A model generated the notes under the pieces. It had not been told where the DNA came from, did not search any database, and saw only the letters and a list, made by a program, of their open reading frames with translations. This document shows positions 1 to 9,577 of a stretch of DNA of 64,000 bases, piece after piece. How positions within the stretch are numbered: the first letter of the stretch is position 1; each line of letters begins with the position of its first letter. This DNA comes from Oscillatoriophycideae cyanobacterium NC_groundwater_1537_Pr4_S-0.65um_50_18 (lineage in GTDB: Bacteria; Cyanobacteriota; Cyanobacteriia; Elainellales; Elainellaceae): positions 62,001 through 126,000 of the forward strand of contig JACQYI010000027.1 of assembly GCA_016208305.1 (NCBI GenBank), read 5' to 3'. Both the position numbers and the translations under genes were made by a program.

Positions 1-255
1 CAGCAACATATCTTAGCGCTGGCTAAGTATCGCCAGACTCAAATTGCCGAAACGAAACTACAGCAGGGCGATCGGGCAGGAGCCGCCACCATGCTGCAAT
101 CGGCGGCCAAAACGGCTCTCCAAATGGGCGACCAAAACGCGGCTACCGTACTGCAAGACAACGCCACCCGCCTACAGGCAGGGGGTGATCTATCGGATGC
201 CGATCGCAAAAAGACGCGCATTGCTTCAAAAACCGTATTGCAAGGACAAGAGTGA
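1..255 (+). CDS. VWA-domain protein, C-terminal fragment
   Basis: Frame 1 is open from the window edge to a TGA at 253-255, giving 84 residues. The fragment is rich in Ala, Gln, Leu and Thr, with the helical pattern 'LQQGDRAGAATMLQSAAK' then 'DLSDADRKKTRIASKTVLQ'. This matches the helical tail of cyanobacterial von Willebrand factor A proteins, which end in a 'xAxxxL...LSEEgkK...KxgTR' region after the VWA domain. The VWA domain itself lies outside the window, so the call rests on tail resemblance and on the VWA-like gene next door. Inference from family memory, not a search. Confidence 0.6.
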   Translation, partial: QQHILALAKYRQTQIAETKLQQGDRAGAATMLQSAAKTALQMGDQNAATVLQDNATRLQAGGDLSDADRKKTRIASKTVLQGQE

Positions 256-273
256 AGCTGGCTCTCATCTGGT

Positions 274-318
274 AAACGCTAATCTGGCAAACGCTAATCT
301 GGCAAACGCTAATCCTGC
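274..318. repeat. 3 x 15-bp tandem repeat
   Basis: The unit AAACGCTAATCTGGC is repeated exactly at 274-288 and 289-303 and with two changes at 304-318. It fills the gap between two convergent genes and supplies the stop codon of the minus-strand gene. Confidence 0.9.
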
Positions 319-944
319 AAGACCTGCATCAAAAATGCGGTGAGTGCATCTGGCTCGATCGCTTCTAGCAGGGCAGTATGGACAATATCAAACTTGGCTC
401 CTGCCGCCTGAAGGTTGTCATCTAGCGCTGTTAAGTAGCCCTTGGCGATCAGGTCTTCTCCAATTTGAACAAAGCCAATGCCCAGCTCCTGATCAGCGTC
501 CATTTTATGGGTGGCTGCTTTGATGGCGTTAGCAACCGCCATGCGATCGCGGGGTTCGCCATCTAGCAGCACCAAAATCATTTCACCATTGGCTTTGGTT
601 TTACCTGCCGCCTTTCGCGCAAAATAGTCTTCTAGCTCGGTTTGCAAGACTTCTAGCAAATTGATGTTGCCAGGGGGATATCCTGCCTCAATCACCTGCT
701 CCAGATTTGCACTCTTGACCTGCTCATATTTCTTAAAGATGCAGTCTGCTTGAGGCGATCGACAAGAGATATACACCGTGATGCCGTCTGGATCAAAGGC
801 TTCGCAAACTTGAATAAGGTTTAACACTGCGGCTTGGGCAGCCGTCCAGCGCTGGGCAAATCCAGGGGGCTTTGTGCCTGAGTCTACCGTTGTTTTAGCG
901 ATAATGACCGTATAGTCTCGATCGTTGAGCAGGGTTTCGTCCAT
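309..944 (-). CDS. VWA-like domain protein
   Basis: A 211-residue soluble protein with no signal peptide. It opens with a short strand, 'DYTVIIAKTTVDSG', where VWA domains place the metal-binding DxSxS motif; here the motif is degenerate, so metal binding is doubtful. A later 'LVLLDGEPRD' strand matches the 'TDGxPxD' segment typical of VWA folds. Alternating strands and helices over the whole length fit a single VWA domain. It converges on the VWA gene fragment at the left edge, so the two may belong to one locus. Substrate or partner is unknown; VWA domains usually mediate protein-protein contacts. The stop codon falls inside the 15-bp repeat array. Confidence 0.65.
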   Translation of the reverse strand: MDETLLNDRDYTVIIAKTTVDSGTKPPGFAQRWTAAQAAVLNLIQVCEAFDPDGITVYISCRSPQADCIFKKYEQVKSANLEQVIEAGYPPGNINLLEVLQTELEDYFARKAAGKTKANGEMILVLLDGEPRDRMAVANAIKAATHKMDADQELGIGFVQIGEDLIAKGYLTALDDNLQAAGAKFDIVHTALLEAIEPDALTAFLMQVLQD

Positions 945-1013
945 GGGGATTTCATCATCTCTACAGGCATAGCTCCTTCATCAGTTCTAAGGGATGGTGC
1001 GTTTCACAAACCC

Positions 1014-1056
1014 AAAGATTTTTTGAAAAAGCAGTCTGTTTTTTCAAAAAATCTTT
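1014..1056. terminator. Perfect 17-bp AT-rich hairpin
   Basis: 1014-1030 is the exact reverse complement of 1040-1056, with a 9-nt loop. The stem carries A and T runs on both sides, so it could end transcription in either direction. It lies downstream of the minus-strand gene at 1223-1582 and upstream of the VWA-like gene. Confidence 0.55.
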
Positions 1057-1222
1057 TAAGTTAACTTATCTCCAATCCAAAGAGCGCTTCAAAGAGCTAT
1101 CCCCATCAAACCATCGCTTCGCAAAATCAGCGCAAAACCCGCCAAAAATATTTTTTAGCCCTGCTGAACCTGCCCATCTTAACGGTAATCGCTTCAGGAT
1201 ATTCGTTTTGAAAGCTTCAAAC

Positions 1223-1582
1223 CTACTGAGCCTTTATCGGCATCCGTAAAGACTGGTGAAGCGATCGCCATTCTTCAAAGCACAGGCAGTCTGCCTCAAA
1301 GCTTCCTCTCAGAAAAATAGAGATGGCCTGACAGGCTGCATACCAGTTAATCGTGTGCCTGGCAACTTGCAAGGCTTCAATTTCTGAGCTGTAGGTGGTC
1401 GTATCTTTAATTTTTTCACGGCAGGGAGAGTAGCAAACGATTTGAAAACCCAACTCTATGGAGGTAATCTCAATCAACCAGCCTCGATAAAAATCTGATA
1501 GGCGCGCATCATTCACAAAACAAACATCACCTCTGTGATGCAGTAGACAACAGAATAGCGGCAGATGCATCATCTGGAACAT
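1223..1582 (-). CDS. Small conserved hypothetical protein
   Basis: 119 residues, soluble. A core beginning 'YRGWLIEITSIELGFQIVCYSP' followed by 'SEIEALQVARHTINWYAACQAISIFL' resembles small cyanobacterial proteins that start with a 'YRGWxIEI' strand set and end in a helix. No catalytic motif is visible. The ATG at 1582 has GGGAG 7 nt upstream. An in-frame GTG at 1516, preceded by GAGGTG, would remove an odd Cys/Leu/His-rich 22-residue leader and could be the true start. Function unknown. Confidence 0.5.
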   Translation of the reverse strand: MFQMMHLPLFCCLLHHRGDVCFVNDARLSDFYRGWLIEITSIELGFQIVCYSPCREKIKDTTTYSSEIEALQVARHTINWYAACQAISIFLRGSFEADCLCFEEWRSLHQSLRMPIKAQ

Positions 1583-1771
1583 CTTGATGCTCCCAATCTA
1601 GCCAACCCTTAGTCAGCGAAGATAGAGCCACTCAGCGGAACTGTCTGCGCCATTGCGACAAAAGCAGGGTGGCAAAGAAGACTTACGGAGACACAGATCC
1701 TAGACGAGTCTAAACTTCTACCTTGACGGTCTGATTACACTAGATCTGGACTCTAGATTTCTCTAGCCTTT

Positions 1772-2605
1772 ATGAATCTTCTGGTGAGTAACGATGACGG
1801 CATTTTTGCCCTGGGCGTGCAGACATTGGCAAATACATTGGCGATCGCAGGGCACCAAGTTACCGTCGTTTGCCCTGATCGGGAACGTTCTGCCACCGGA
1901 CATGGGCTGACGCTGCATGATCCGATTCGAGCAGAAGTTGTAGAGTCTGCGTTTCATCCTTCTATCAAAGCTTGGGCTTGCTCAGGAACGCCCTCCGATT
2001 GCGTCAAGTTAGCCTTGGGGACATTGCTCAGCAGCCCACCCGATATGGTGCTTTCGGGCATCAATCATGGAGCGAACCTAGGAACAGATGTGCTGTATTC
2101 AGGGACTGTATCTGCGGCTATGGAGGGCGTACTGGAGGGCATTCCTAGCATTGCCTTCAGTCTTGCTAGCTACTCTTCTCAGGGTTTTCAGCCTGCCGCC
2201 GATTTTGCCAACAAGCTTGCCACTCATCTGCACAAACACCCTTTGGCGCAGATCACCTTGCTCAGCGTTAACATTCCTCCAGTGCCTCAGCACGAAATTG
2301 CCGGAGTTGCCATGACCCGTCAAGGCATTCGCCGCTACTTTGATATGTTTGAAAAACGCCTCGATCCGAGGGGCAAAACCTATTACTGGCTGTCGGGCGA
2401 GGTGATTGAGGACTCTGACGAGGTTGAGCCTGAATCTGTGGAGATGGCCACCCTGAAGGCCGCTGGGGCTGAGCTAGAGTGGTTTCGCCAAACACCCACA
2501 GATGTCCAGGCAATTCGGAAAAATTACATCACCATTACACCCCTGCAATACAACTTGACTTGTGCTGCGGGTCTTGCGTCTCTGCAAAGTTGGCAGGATC
2601 TGTAA
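1772..2605 (+). CDS. surE: 5'-nucleotidase SurE
   Basis: 277 residues, a normal SurE length. SurE is a divalent-metal phosphatase acting on nucleoside monophosphates in the cytoplasm. The metal-binding start 'SNDDG' is at residues 6-10 with the paired aspartates D8 and D9. It is followed by '[10 protein letters not shown]', 'SGTPSDCV' and the diagnostic block '[18 protein letters not shown]' near residues 95-112. All conserved motifs are present, so the enzyme should be active. It stands alone on the plus strand. Its TAA stop overlaps the start of a 15-bp duplication. Confidence 0.95.
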   Translation: MNLLVSNDDGIFALGVQTLANTLAIAGHQVTVVCPDRERSATGHGLTLHDPIRAEVVESAFHPSIKAWACSGTPSDCVKLALGTLLSSPPDMVLSGINHGANLGTDVLYSGTVSAAMEGVLEGIPSIAFSLASYSSQGFQPAADFANKLATHLHKHPLAQITLLSVNIPPVPQHEIAGVAMTRQGIRRYFDMFEKRLDPRGKTYYWLSGEVIEDSDEVEPESVEMATLKAAGAELEWFRQTPTDVQAIRKNYITITPLQYNLTCAAGLASLQSWQDL

Positions 2606-2633
2606 AGGCTATTCCTATAAAGGCTATCTCTGC
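2604..2633. repeat. 2 x 15-bp tandem repeat
   Basis: AAAGGCTAT followed by a variable 6 bases occurs at 2604-2618 and 2619-2633, overlapping the surE stop. Confidence 0.7.
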
Positions 2634-3473
2634 TAATACAGCTTTAGCCTGATAGCCATTTTGCTAACACCGTCTGTCAACAGCCATTCTGTTAACACCA
2701 AAGGTAAACCTGCCAAATTTTTGTTGTGTAGCGATCGCTTGCTCTAAAAAGCGACCTATGGAAAATGAAGTGTCTGACCTAGATGGAGCCTACCACCTCA
2801 GTCCGCCTTCTAACTTTTAGGGTAAGTTTGTGGATAGTCATTTTATGTAAAGGAGTTATGGAACACAGGTAAGGAAAGAACCGATTAAACTGGTAGATGA
2901 TGTGGTATACGACGCGCGACACCTACCCCACCGTTTGTTGAGTTAGCCATGTGAACGGCCCAGATGAGGCATGCTTGTAAATAACGATTTAAAGCCAATG
3001 CAAGCAGTCGTGATGTTTCCAACCTACCGCTGCTTTTTTTGAACGGTTCGCACAGTGCCCTTTTCAAAAAATGAACAGCAAGTCTAAAACATTACTCAAG
3101 CCACAAGGATTGAAAAGATAGTTTGGCAAAAGTTTGGGCACAATGTATTAGGGTGCTTCAGACAGTTTTCTACCCACCCAGAGCGGCAAATGGCACTAAA
3201 GTAACCTTTGAGCACGCAATGGACGTTGTCCGAAGTGACAAAGCAAAGGGCAAGTCATGCACTTTGATACTCTATCCAAGTCACACTGAGTTAAGCTCTC
3301 AAGCCCAAGCTCTCAAGCCCAAGCTCCTTGGCCTCAGCTCTTTGAGAGCGATTGAACACGAGTCTCTGGTGCAGGTGTCAACAAACGGCTCCGCTAATCG
3401 GTTGATCAAGGTTAATTGATCATAAACACAGAATTCTTTACTGAGACTTGGTGGAATCTGGCAGCAAACACTC
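2606..3473. other. 868-bp spacer without a convincing gene
   Basis: Between surE and the MBL-fold gene. It holds an 18-bp direct repeat (2654-2671 and 2682-2699, AGCCATT-TGCTAACACC-like) and a 14-bp tandem duplication (3294-3307 and 3308-3321). Short open frames at 2885-3067 (minus) and 3123-3419 (plus) lack family resemblance or good ribosome sites. The region may hold decayed coding sequence. Confidence 0.5.
3294..3321. repeat. 2 x 14-bp tandem repeat
   Basis: AGCTCTCAAGCCCA is repeated exactly at 3294-3307 and 3308-3321, then begins a third time. Confidence 0.85.
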
Positions 3474-4346
3474 ATGTCTAATCTAGAAGTGCCTAACATA
3501 CAAGACCAATTTACAGTTCATTTTTGGGGCGTTAGAGGCAGTATTGCCTGTCCAGGGTCAAACACAGTCCGCTATGGCGGCAATACTTCCTGCGTCGAAA
3601 TGCGCGTTGGCGGACATCGCCTCACGTTTGACGGCGGCACCGGGCTGCGGGTGCTGGGGCAAAAGATGTTGAGCGACATGCCGATCGAGGCTCACATGTT
3701 TTTTACCCATTCCCATTGGGATCACATTCAGGGCTTCCCATTTTTTGTCCCTGCTTTTGTCAAGGTCAATCGCTTTCATATTTACGGCGCGATCGCTCCT
3801 AACGGCTCTACGATTGAACAGCGTCTCAACGACCAAATGCTGCACCCCAACTTTCCAGTGCCGCTTCAGATTATGGGGGCTGACCTCAAGTTCTACGACT
3901 TAGAGGTAGGTGAAACGGTTCATCTAGGCGATGTGATGGTAGAAAATGCCTTGCTCAACCACCCCGGCGAAGCAATCGGCTATCGGGTGAACTGGAAGGG
4001 GCATGCCGCTGCCTACGTGACGGACACGGAGCATTTTCCCGATCGCCTTGATGAAAATGTGCTGTGGCTGGCCCGCGATGCCGATATCTTGATCTACGAT
4101 GCCACCTATACCGATGCCGAGTACCATGATCCGCGATCGAGCAAAGTGGGTTGGGGGCATTCGACCTGGCAAGAGGCTGTGAAAATAGCTAAGGCGGCTA
4201 ATGTCAAAAAATTGGTTATTTTCCATCATGATCCGCTGCATGATGATAATTTCATGGATCAGCTGAAAGAAGACACCGCCCGCGCTTTTCCCAATAGCAT
4301 TGTTGCTTGGGAAGGGATGGAGTTAGATTTACAGTCTTTGATTTGA
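3474..4346 (+). CDS. MBL-fold metallo-hydrolase
   Basis: 290 residues. The metal-binding signature 'THSHWDH' at residues 78-84 defines the metallo-beta-lactamase fold. Further ligands are likely in 'NHPGEAIGY', 'YVTDTEH', 'IYDATY' and the C-terminal 'IFHHDP'. The start 'FTVHFWGVRGSIACPG...YGGNTSC' is typical of the phosphodiesterase/RNase Z-like branch that includes cyclic-nucleotide phosphodiesterase-type hydrolases. It is probably a cytoplasmic phosphodiesterase; the substrate cannot be named. The next gene, ribF, starts about 37 bp downstream on the same strand, so co-transcription is likely. Confidence 0.85.
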   Translation: MSNLEVPNIQDQFTVHFWGVRGSIACPGSNTVRYGGNTSCVEMRVGGHRLTFDGGTGLRVLGQKMLSDMPIEAHMFFTHSHWDHIQGFPFFVPAFVKVNRFHIYGAIAPNGSTIEQRLNDQMLHPNFPVPLQIMGADLKFYDLEVGETVHLGDVMVENALLNHPGEAIGYRVNWKGHAAAYVTDTEHFPDRLDENVLWLARDADILIYDATYTDAEYHDPRSSKVGWGHSTWQEAVKIAKAANVKKLVIFHHDPLHDDNFMDQLKEDTARAFPNSIVAWEGMELDLQSLI

Positions 4347-4383
4347 TGTAGATCGGCGCTGAAAATGTGTCAAAATGTAAAGC

Positions 4384-5346
4384 GTGTGGATTGCCGACTC
4401 TCTCGCTACGATTAAAACTCCAACCTCCGTTGCCCTGGGAAACTTCGATGGTATACACCGGGGGCATCGACAGGTTATTCAGCCCATTTTTTCTGAGATT
4501 TTAGGTCGGAATTCGCTGGATGAGGCGACAATGGCAGCCTCTACCGCTCAGCCTCTCGCGACGGTCGTCAGCTTTTGTCCCCATCCGCAGGAGTTTTTTA
4601 CCGGGCAACGCCGCCTGTTGTTGACCCCTCTGGCTGAAAAAATTCATTATCTTAAGGCGATCGGCGTAGAGCAGTTTGTTTTGCTCCCGTTCGATCAATA
4701 CCTTGCCTGTCTTAACCCACAGGAATTTGTCGAGAAAATTTTGATTCAGCGCTTGCAGGTCAAGCAGATCAGCATCGGTCAAGATTTTCGGTTTGGACAA
4801 AAGCGGGCAGGAACGGCCGCCGATTTACAGGCAATCGCCACCCAGTATCATATCCCTGTCACCATTGCGCCATTACACACCTGCGAGGGTGAGCGCATCA
4901 GCAGTTCGGCCATTCGACACAACCTAGAGCAGGGCAATGTGCCGCAGGCAAATTTGCTATTGGGCCGACCCTTCACCCTTTTAGGGCAAGTGGTGCAAGG
5001 GCAGCAGTTGGGCAGAACAATTGGGTTCCCAACGGCGAATCTGCAAGTTCCTGAGGAGAAGTTTTTGCCCCGGCAGGGCGTTTACAGCGTTTGGGTGCAA
5101 GTGGGCGGATTAGAAGAGGACACTCGGCTCCCCGGCGTGATGAACATTGGCAACCGCCCTACGGTCAATGGCATTCAGCAGACGATCGAAGTGCATCTGC
5201 TCGATTGGTCGGGCGATTTGTATGGGCAAACCTTGGCGGTCAGTTTGGACAGCTTTTTGCGATCGGAACAAAAATTTGCTTCACTGGATGATCTGAAAGC
5301 GCAAATTGCTCAGGATAGTCAGGTTGCGCGATCGCGGCTGCGGTAG
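4384..5346 (+). CDS. ribF: Riboflavin kinase / FAD synthetase
   Basis: 320 residues, GTG start. The bifunctional enzyme phosphorylates riboflavin to FMN and adenylates FMN to FAD. The N-terminal nucleotidyltransferase half has 'GNFDGIHRGH' at 19-28 and 'ISSSAIR' further on. The C-terminal flavokinase half has 'GRTIGFPTANL' and 'GVMNIGNRPTV'. Both halves are intact. It follows the MBL-fold gene and precedes a MoxR ATPase on the same strand. No FMN riboswitch was seen upstream. Confidence 0.95.
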   Translation: MWIADSLATIKTPTSVALGNFDGIHRGHRQVIQPIFSEILGRNSLDEATMAASTAQPLATVVSFCPHPQEFFTGQRRLLLTPLAEKIHYLKAIGVEQFVLLPFDQYLACLNPQEFVEKILIQRLQVKQISIGQDFRFGQKRAGTAADLQAIATQYHIPVTIAPLHTCEGERISSSAIRHNLEQGNVPQANLLLGRPFTLLGQVVQGQQLGRTIGFPTANLQVPEEKFLPRQGVYSVWVQVGGLEEDTRLPGVMNIGNRPTVNGIQQTIEVHLLDWSGDLYGQTLAVSLDSFLRSEQKFASLDDLKAQIAQDSQVARSRLR

Positions 5347-5398
5347 ATTCGTTAGGCTAAGGGCATACTAGCGTTATTGAGTCGCCTCAGGATTTGCC

Positions 5399-6304
5399 AT
5401 GAGAGAAAGCATTGAATTGCTGATCGAAAATTTAGGTCGGACGATTGTCGGCAAGCAGGAAGCGATTCGCCTGATGCTGGTGGCGCTGTTTTCGGGGGGG
5501 CATGTGCTGCTAGAAGATGTGCCAGGAGTCGGCAAAACCCTGTTGGCAAAGTCGCTGGCGCGATCGATTGACGGACAGTTTCAAAGAATTCAATGTACGC
5601 CGGATCTGCTGCCAACCGATGTGACAGGCACGAATATCTGGAATCCACGCCAGGGCGAATTTACATTTTTGCCTGGGCCTGTGTTTGCCAACGTCTTGCT
5701 AACCGATGAAATTAATCGGGCGACCCCACGCACCCAGTCGGCATTGCTAGAAGTGATGGAAGAACATCAGGTGACGATCGATAGAACGACGCGATTGGTA
5801 CCCGATCCTTTCTTCGTCATTGCCACGCAAAACCCGGTAGAGTATCAGGGCACTTTTCCCCTCCCCGAAGCACAGATGGATCGCTTTGCCTTGTCCCTCA
5901 GTTTGGGTTATCCCAGTGAGGCAGAAGAGTTGCAAATGCTGGAGCGGCTTGGATCTGCCTCTGCTGAAGCGCTACAGCCCTGCATCTCGGTGCTGGAGGT
6001 ACAGGAATTGCGCCGTTTATGCACCCAGGTGAAAGTGGAAGGCCATCTGCGGCAGTACATGCTGGATCTGGTGCGGGCAACCCGCCAAGACGAAGAAATT
6101 TTGCTTGGGGTTAGCCCTAGAGGTACGGTGGCGCTGCACCGGGCGGCACAGGCGTTTGCTTTCTTGGAAGGTCGCAGTTACGCCATCCCTGATGATGTAA
6201 AATTTCTTGCGCCCTATGTCTTGTGCCACCGCATGATTGCCACAGGGGGTCGCAAAACCAAGCTGATTATGGAAAGGCTGCTGCGATCGATCGCCATTCC
6301 TTAA
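5399..6304 (+). CDS. MoxR-family AAA+ ATPase
   Basis: 301 residues, the usual length of MoxR proteins. Walker A 'GVGKT' is at 43-47, Walker B 'LTDEIN' at 101-106, and sensor 'ATQNP' near 140. The winged C-terminal part carries 'GVSPRGTVALHRAAQAFA', typical of the family. MoxR ATPases act as chaperones that mature metalloenzymes or VWA-domain partners. A VWA gene lies at the left edge of the window but is not adjacent. The gene ends before a strong hairpin shared with the convergent opcA. Confidence 0.9.
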   Translation: MRESIELLIENLGRTIVGKQEAIRLMLVALFSGGHVLLEDVPGVGKTLLAKSLARSIDGQFQRIQCTPDLLPTDVTGTNIWNPRQGEFTFLPGPVFANVLLTDEINRATPRTQSALLEVMEEHQVTIDRTTRLVPDPFFVIATQNPVEYQGTFPLPEAQMDRFALSLSLGYPSEAEELQMLERLGSASAEALQPCISVLEVQELRRLCTQVKVEGHLRQYMLDLVRATRQDEEILLGVSPRGTVALHRAAQAFAFLEGRSYAIPDDVKFLAPYVLCHRMIATGGRKTKLIMERLLRSIAIP

Positions 6305-6332
6305 GCCGTTTACATATGACAGGGCTGTTTAT

Positions 6333-6369
6333 GAATGAAGGAGGGGCGCAGAGCGCCCCTCCTTCATTC
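6333..6369. terminator. Perfect 17-bp hairpin between convergent genes
   Basis: 6333-6349 pairs perfectly with 6353-6369 around a 3-nt AGA loop; the GC-rich core is GGAGGGGCGC. It sits between the stops of moxR and opcA and could terminate both. There is no clear T-tract on either side, so an attenuating or mRNA-protecting role is also possible. Confidence 0.65.
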
Positions 6370-6378
6370 GTGAATGAC

Positions 6379-7716
6379 TTACCGATGCTGCAAGCGGAGC
6401 AGCTCAGCCACAACGGCAAGACTTTCCTCATACAGCGGGTCACGTCCCCAGCGTTGGAGCTGCTGAGCCAGCAAAAATTCGGCTTTTTGGTCATTAGCCG
6501 CCGTTACCTGCTCGGTGCGGGCTGCTTGGGCGCTGCCACCCGCCTCCATCCGCATACAGCCTGTCGATTCTGAACAGAGAATGGTGCAGCAGTCAGCTTG
6601 CAGGTTGGTAGAAGCCAAACGAATGCCGATCAAGTCACCCAAAATCTCTCCAGTGTCGGCGATCGGAATAGCCGCTAGCTCTGCCTCAATTGTGCGTCCA
6701 TCTTGCCCGGTAAAGTGAATGTGCTTTAAGTCATAGTCGCCGCCTGTTTCCAAAAAGGAAGTTGGCTTCCAGTTGAGGCGACTGGCCAACCAGCCTACAA
6801 ACATGAGCGCTTGGGCATCGTTGCCTTTTTCGTAGTCCACTGTGACGCGATCGACCTCCATGATGGCTGCCCGTCGCTCTGGTGGGTCAAAGGCTGAAGC
6901 CGTTAACTCTTGCCAAAGCGATAGCCTGTGCCAGTTGAGATCAGCTACGTAATTATCGGTTTCGATGAGTTCTTGAATCTTCGCTAGCTCAGATTCTGGA
7001 TCGCTAAAGTAAGAGCTGTCCAAAATCAGGCAGTTGCAGCTCTCTACCAGCTTTTTGAATAGCTCTTGCTCCGGGTTGGGCGTGGCTTTCCACCAGACAA
7101 ACTTGGGCAAGCCTGGAATCAGCAGCGAAGACACCATATTGCCCACGCGATTGAGGGCGCTCTTGGTGCCGCGCAGCGTGATGTATTCGCAGCAAATCAA
7201 GCTGCCGCTAGAGGTGGTTTTCTGAATGGGGCAGTAGGCTGAGACTTCGGCAGTCACACCCTCGTCTTCGCCCAGAATGGGGCAGAGCGTAATGATGCGG
7301 CAGGGGTTCTGTACGGCGATCGCATCGCTGAGGTTATAGCCTCTGGCGTTCATGTTGGAAATTTTGAGGCGATCGGCAGGCTGCTTAGCCGTTTCTTCTC
7401 GCAGCCGCGCTAGGGTTTCTGGATCAATCCGGCCTGTCATCAGCATGCCAAAAGCCTTTTGAGCCTCCATCACGGCTTGCTTGGTAGAAGGGCCATGAAT
7501 GCCATCGATCGGCCCGGTATAAAACCCTAGAATGGCTAGCAACTGCTGAAATTCTTCTGGCTCATACACCACCATGCTAAAGGTCGTGGCTCTCACCGCA
7601 GCAGGTGAACCTTTGTCGCCATTCTGGGTGTGCCAAATTTGGCTTAGCTCTGACTCAATTTCGCTGAGCGAGATATCTTTTGGCTTTTGTAAAGTAACCA
7701 GAGGTGTCGTTGTCAT
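6379..7716 (-). CDS. opcA: Glucose-6-phosphate dehydrogenase assembly protein OpcA
   Basis: 445 residues from the ATG at 7716; a longer frame to 7821 would overlap zwf and is unlikely. OpcA promotes assembly and activation of G6PDH in cyanobacteria and links its activity to redox state. Residues ~55-105 form a peptidoglycan-binding-like segment ('LAILGFYTGPIDGIHGPSTKQAV'). The rest is the OpcA core, with 'CLILDSSYFSD' and 'VGWLASRLNWKP'. It lies 79 bp downstream of zwf on the same strand, in the conserved cyanobacterial fbp-zwf-opcA order. Confidence 0.93.
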   Translation of the reverse strand: MTTTPLVTLQKPKDISLSEIESELSQIWHTQNGDKGSPAAVRATTFSMVVYEPEEFQQLLAILGFYTGPIDGIHGPSTKQAVMEAQKAFGMLMTGRIDPETLARLREETAKQPADRLKISNMNARGYNLSDAIAVQNPCRIITLCPILGEDEGVTAEVSAYCPIQKTTSSGSLICCEYITLRGTKSALNRVGNMVSSLLIPGLPKFVWWKATPNPEQELFKKLVESCNCLILDSSYFSDPESELAKIQELIETDNYVADLNWHRLSLWQELTASAFDPPERRAAIMEVDRVTVDYEKGNDAQALMFVGWLASRLNWKPTSFLETGGDYDLKHIHFTGQDGRTIEAELAAIPIADTGEILGDLIGIRLASTNLQADCCTILCSESTGCMRMEAGGSAQAARTEQVTAANDQKAEFLLAQQLQRWGRDPLYEESLAVVAELLRLQHR

Positions 7717-7795
7717 GGGTCTGGAAGTTTTGAATATGGGGTAAGAATGAGGAAGAAAATCTGTTAAGCCTGAAGCCCTAAGCCTCAAGCTCAGC

Positions 7796-9325
7796 TTAGA
7801 GCCTACGCCAGCGCCGTCCATCTCGATTTAGCAACAGCTCAGCCTCAATGGGCCCCCAAGTGCCTGCTTCGTAGAGAGCGACCGATTCGGGAGCAGCCGG
7901 AGCATCCCAGACAGAGAGCAACGGCGTGAGAATGCGCCAGGAAGCTTCAACCTCGTCGCCGCGCGTAAACAGGGTTTGGTCGCCCAACATGCAGTCCACT
8001 AGCAGACGAGCATAGGCGTCAGTATTGGCTTGCCCAAAGGCGGTATCGTAGCGGAATTCCATGTCAACCGATCGCGTCCTGGGAGAAGTCCCCGGTGTTT
8101 TAACATCAAAGCGCATTGAGATGCCTTCATCAGGCTGAATCCGTAGAGCCAAGACATTAGGATTGGCCTGTTTTGACGCAGACTGAAACATCAAAAACGG
8201 CACTTCCCGAAACTGAATGGCAATCTCTGAGACCTTTTTGGGCATCCGCTTGCCTGTACGGAGATAGAAAGGCACGCCTTTCCAGCGCCAGTTGTCAATG
8301 CTGAGCTTTAACGCCGCATAGGTCGGTGTAGTCGATTCAGCACTGGCTCCTTCTTCTTCACGATAGCCCGGCACACTCTTGTTGTCGCGCCAGCCAGCCG
8401 TGTACTGTCCTCGAATGGCGGAAAAATCCAGCCGTTCGATGTCATACAGGTGAGTTGCCTGCAACACCTTCACTTTTTCATTGCGGATGCTGTCAGCATC
8501 TAGGGAGTTGGGTGGCTCCATTGCCGTCAGGCTAAACAACTGCATGAGGTGATTTTGCACCATATCTCGTAGTGCGCCCGCCGTTTCGTAGTAGCCTGCG
8601 CGCCCCTCTAGCCCGACTGTTTCCGATACCGTAATTTGGATGTGATCGACAAACTGACGGTTCCACAGCGGCTCAAAAATGGCGTTGGCAAACCGAAACA
8701 CCATGAGGTTTTGTACGGTTTCTTTGCCCAGATAGTGGTCGATCCGATAGACCTGGCTTTCGGAGCAAACCTGTGTCACTACTTTGTTGAGCGACTGAGC
8801 AGAGTTGAGGTCTTTGCCAAATGGCTTTTCAATCACAAGGCGCTGCTTATCTGGATCGGTCAGCATATTGGCTGCCCCAAGCTGCAAAATCGCTTCTGGG
8901 AAAAAGCGCGGAGCCACTGCTAGGTAAAATACGCGATTGCCGCGCGTACCCCGCTCAACGTCGAGATTGTTCAGGAGCTTCTTGAGTTTCTCGTAGCTTT
9001 CGGGGCTGTCCATGTCGCCAGAGCAGTAGTACAACCCGCGGGCAAAGTCATCCCAGACTTCTTGCTTGCCCAATCCGCCGCCAAACTGCTCAACACCTTC
9101 GCGCATATGTTCGCGGAAAAAGTCATCGCTCCATTCTCGCCGAGCCACGCCCACGATCGTAATTTCGGGGGGCAAACGGCGCTCTAGCTTCATTTGATAG
9201 AGAGCTGGAATCAGCTTGCGCTGGGTTAGATCACCCGATGCACCAAAAATCACGAGAATCTGAGGTTCGGGAACACGGTCTTGCTGTAGGCCAATGCGAA
9301 GGGGGTTTTCGATCAAAGAAATCAT
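7796..9325 (-). CDS. zwf: Glucose-6-phosphate 1-dehydrogenase
   Basis: 509 residues. It catalyses the NADP-dependent first step of the oxidative pentose phosphate pathway, supplying NADPH in the dark. The dinucleotide motif '[11 protein letters not shown]' is at 28-38, 'EKPFG' at 166-170 and the active-site 'RIDHYLGKE' at 194-202. Cysteines C187 and C445 lie close to the redox pair reported in Nostoc G6PDH (C188/C447), so thioredoxin control together with OpcA is plausible. It lies between fbp and opcA on the same strand. Confidence 0.97.
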   Translation of the reverse strand: MISLIENPLRIGLQQDRVPEPQILVIFGASGDLTQRKLIPALYQMKLERRLPPEITIVGVARREWSDDFFREHMREGVEQFGGGLGKQEVWDDFARGLYYCSGDMDSPESYEKLKKLLNNLDVERGTRGNRVFYLAVAPRFFPEAILQLGAANMLTDPDKQRLVIEKPFGKDLNSAQSLNKVVTQVCSESQVYRIDHYLGKETVQNLMVFRFANAIFEPLWNRQFVDHIQITVSETVGLEGRAGYYETAGALRDMVQNHLMQLFSLTAMEPPNSLDADSIRNEKVKVLQATHLYDIERLDFSAIRGQYTAGWRDNKSVPGYREEEGASAESTTPTYAALKLSIDNWRWKGVPFYLRTGKRMPKKVSEIAIQFREVPFLMFQSASKQANPNVLALRIQPDEGISMRFDVKTPGTSPRTRSVDMEFRYDTAFGQANTDAYARLLVDCMLGDQTLFTRGDEVEASWRILTPLLSVWDAPAAPESVALYEAGTWGPIEAELLLNRDGRRWRRL

Positions 9326-9577
9326 AGAAATTCGAGGTTGGGGTTAAGGAAAGACTGGATCGCAAAAGAGAGCTTTCAGTACAGGTGAAGCGCATCAAAA
9401 CCGACCCATCAGCAGCCGCGGGTATTGGCTTTGATAGTAGCAGGGAACCCTCTAGGGGTTGTTGTATCGGTTCTTACGAAGCAGTTAAGGGCTAATACCA
9501 TAGCAGAGCATTGGGTAAGTTCTACAGGTTAGAGCTTGGGCTTGGGCGAGCTTGAGCAAGCTTGAGGGCTTGACCCT

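Noticed and set aside
274-318. Possible CRISPR array
   Set aside because: Units are adjacent with no spacers; the same holds for all other short arrays in the window.
2885-3067. 60-codon minus-strand frame, possible transposase scrap
   Set aside because: No recognisable DDE or other transposase motif; too short.
3123-3419. 98-codon open frame upstream of the MBL-fold gene
   Set aside because: Contains a 14-bp tandem repeat, no ribosome site and no family features.
4347-4383. FMN riboswitch before ribF
   Set aside because: The gap is only 37 bp, far too short for an RFN element.
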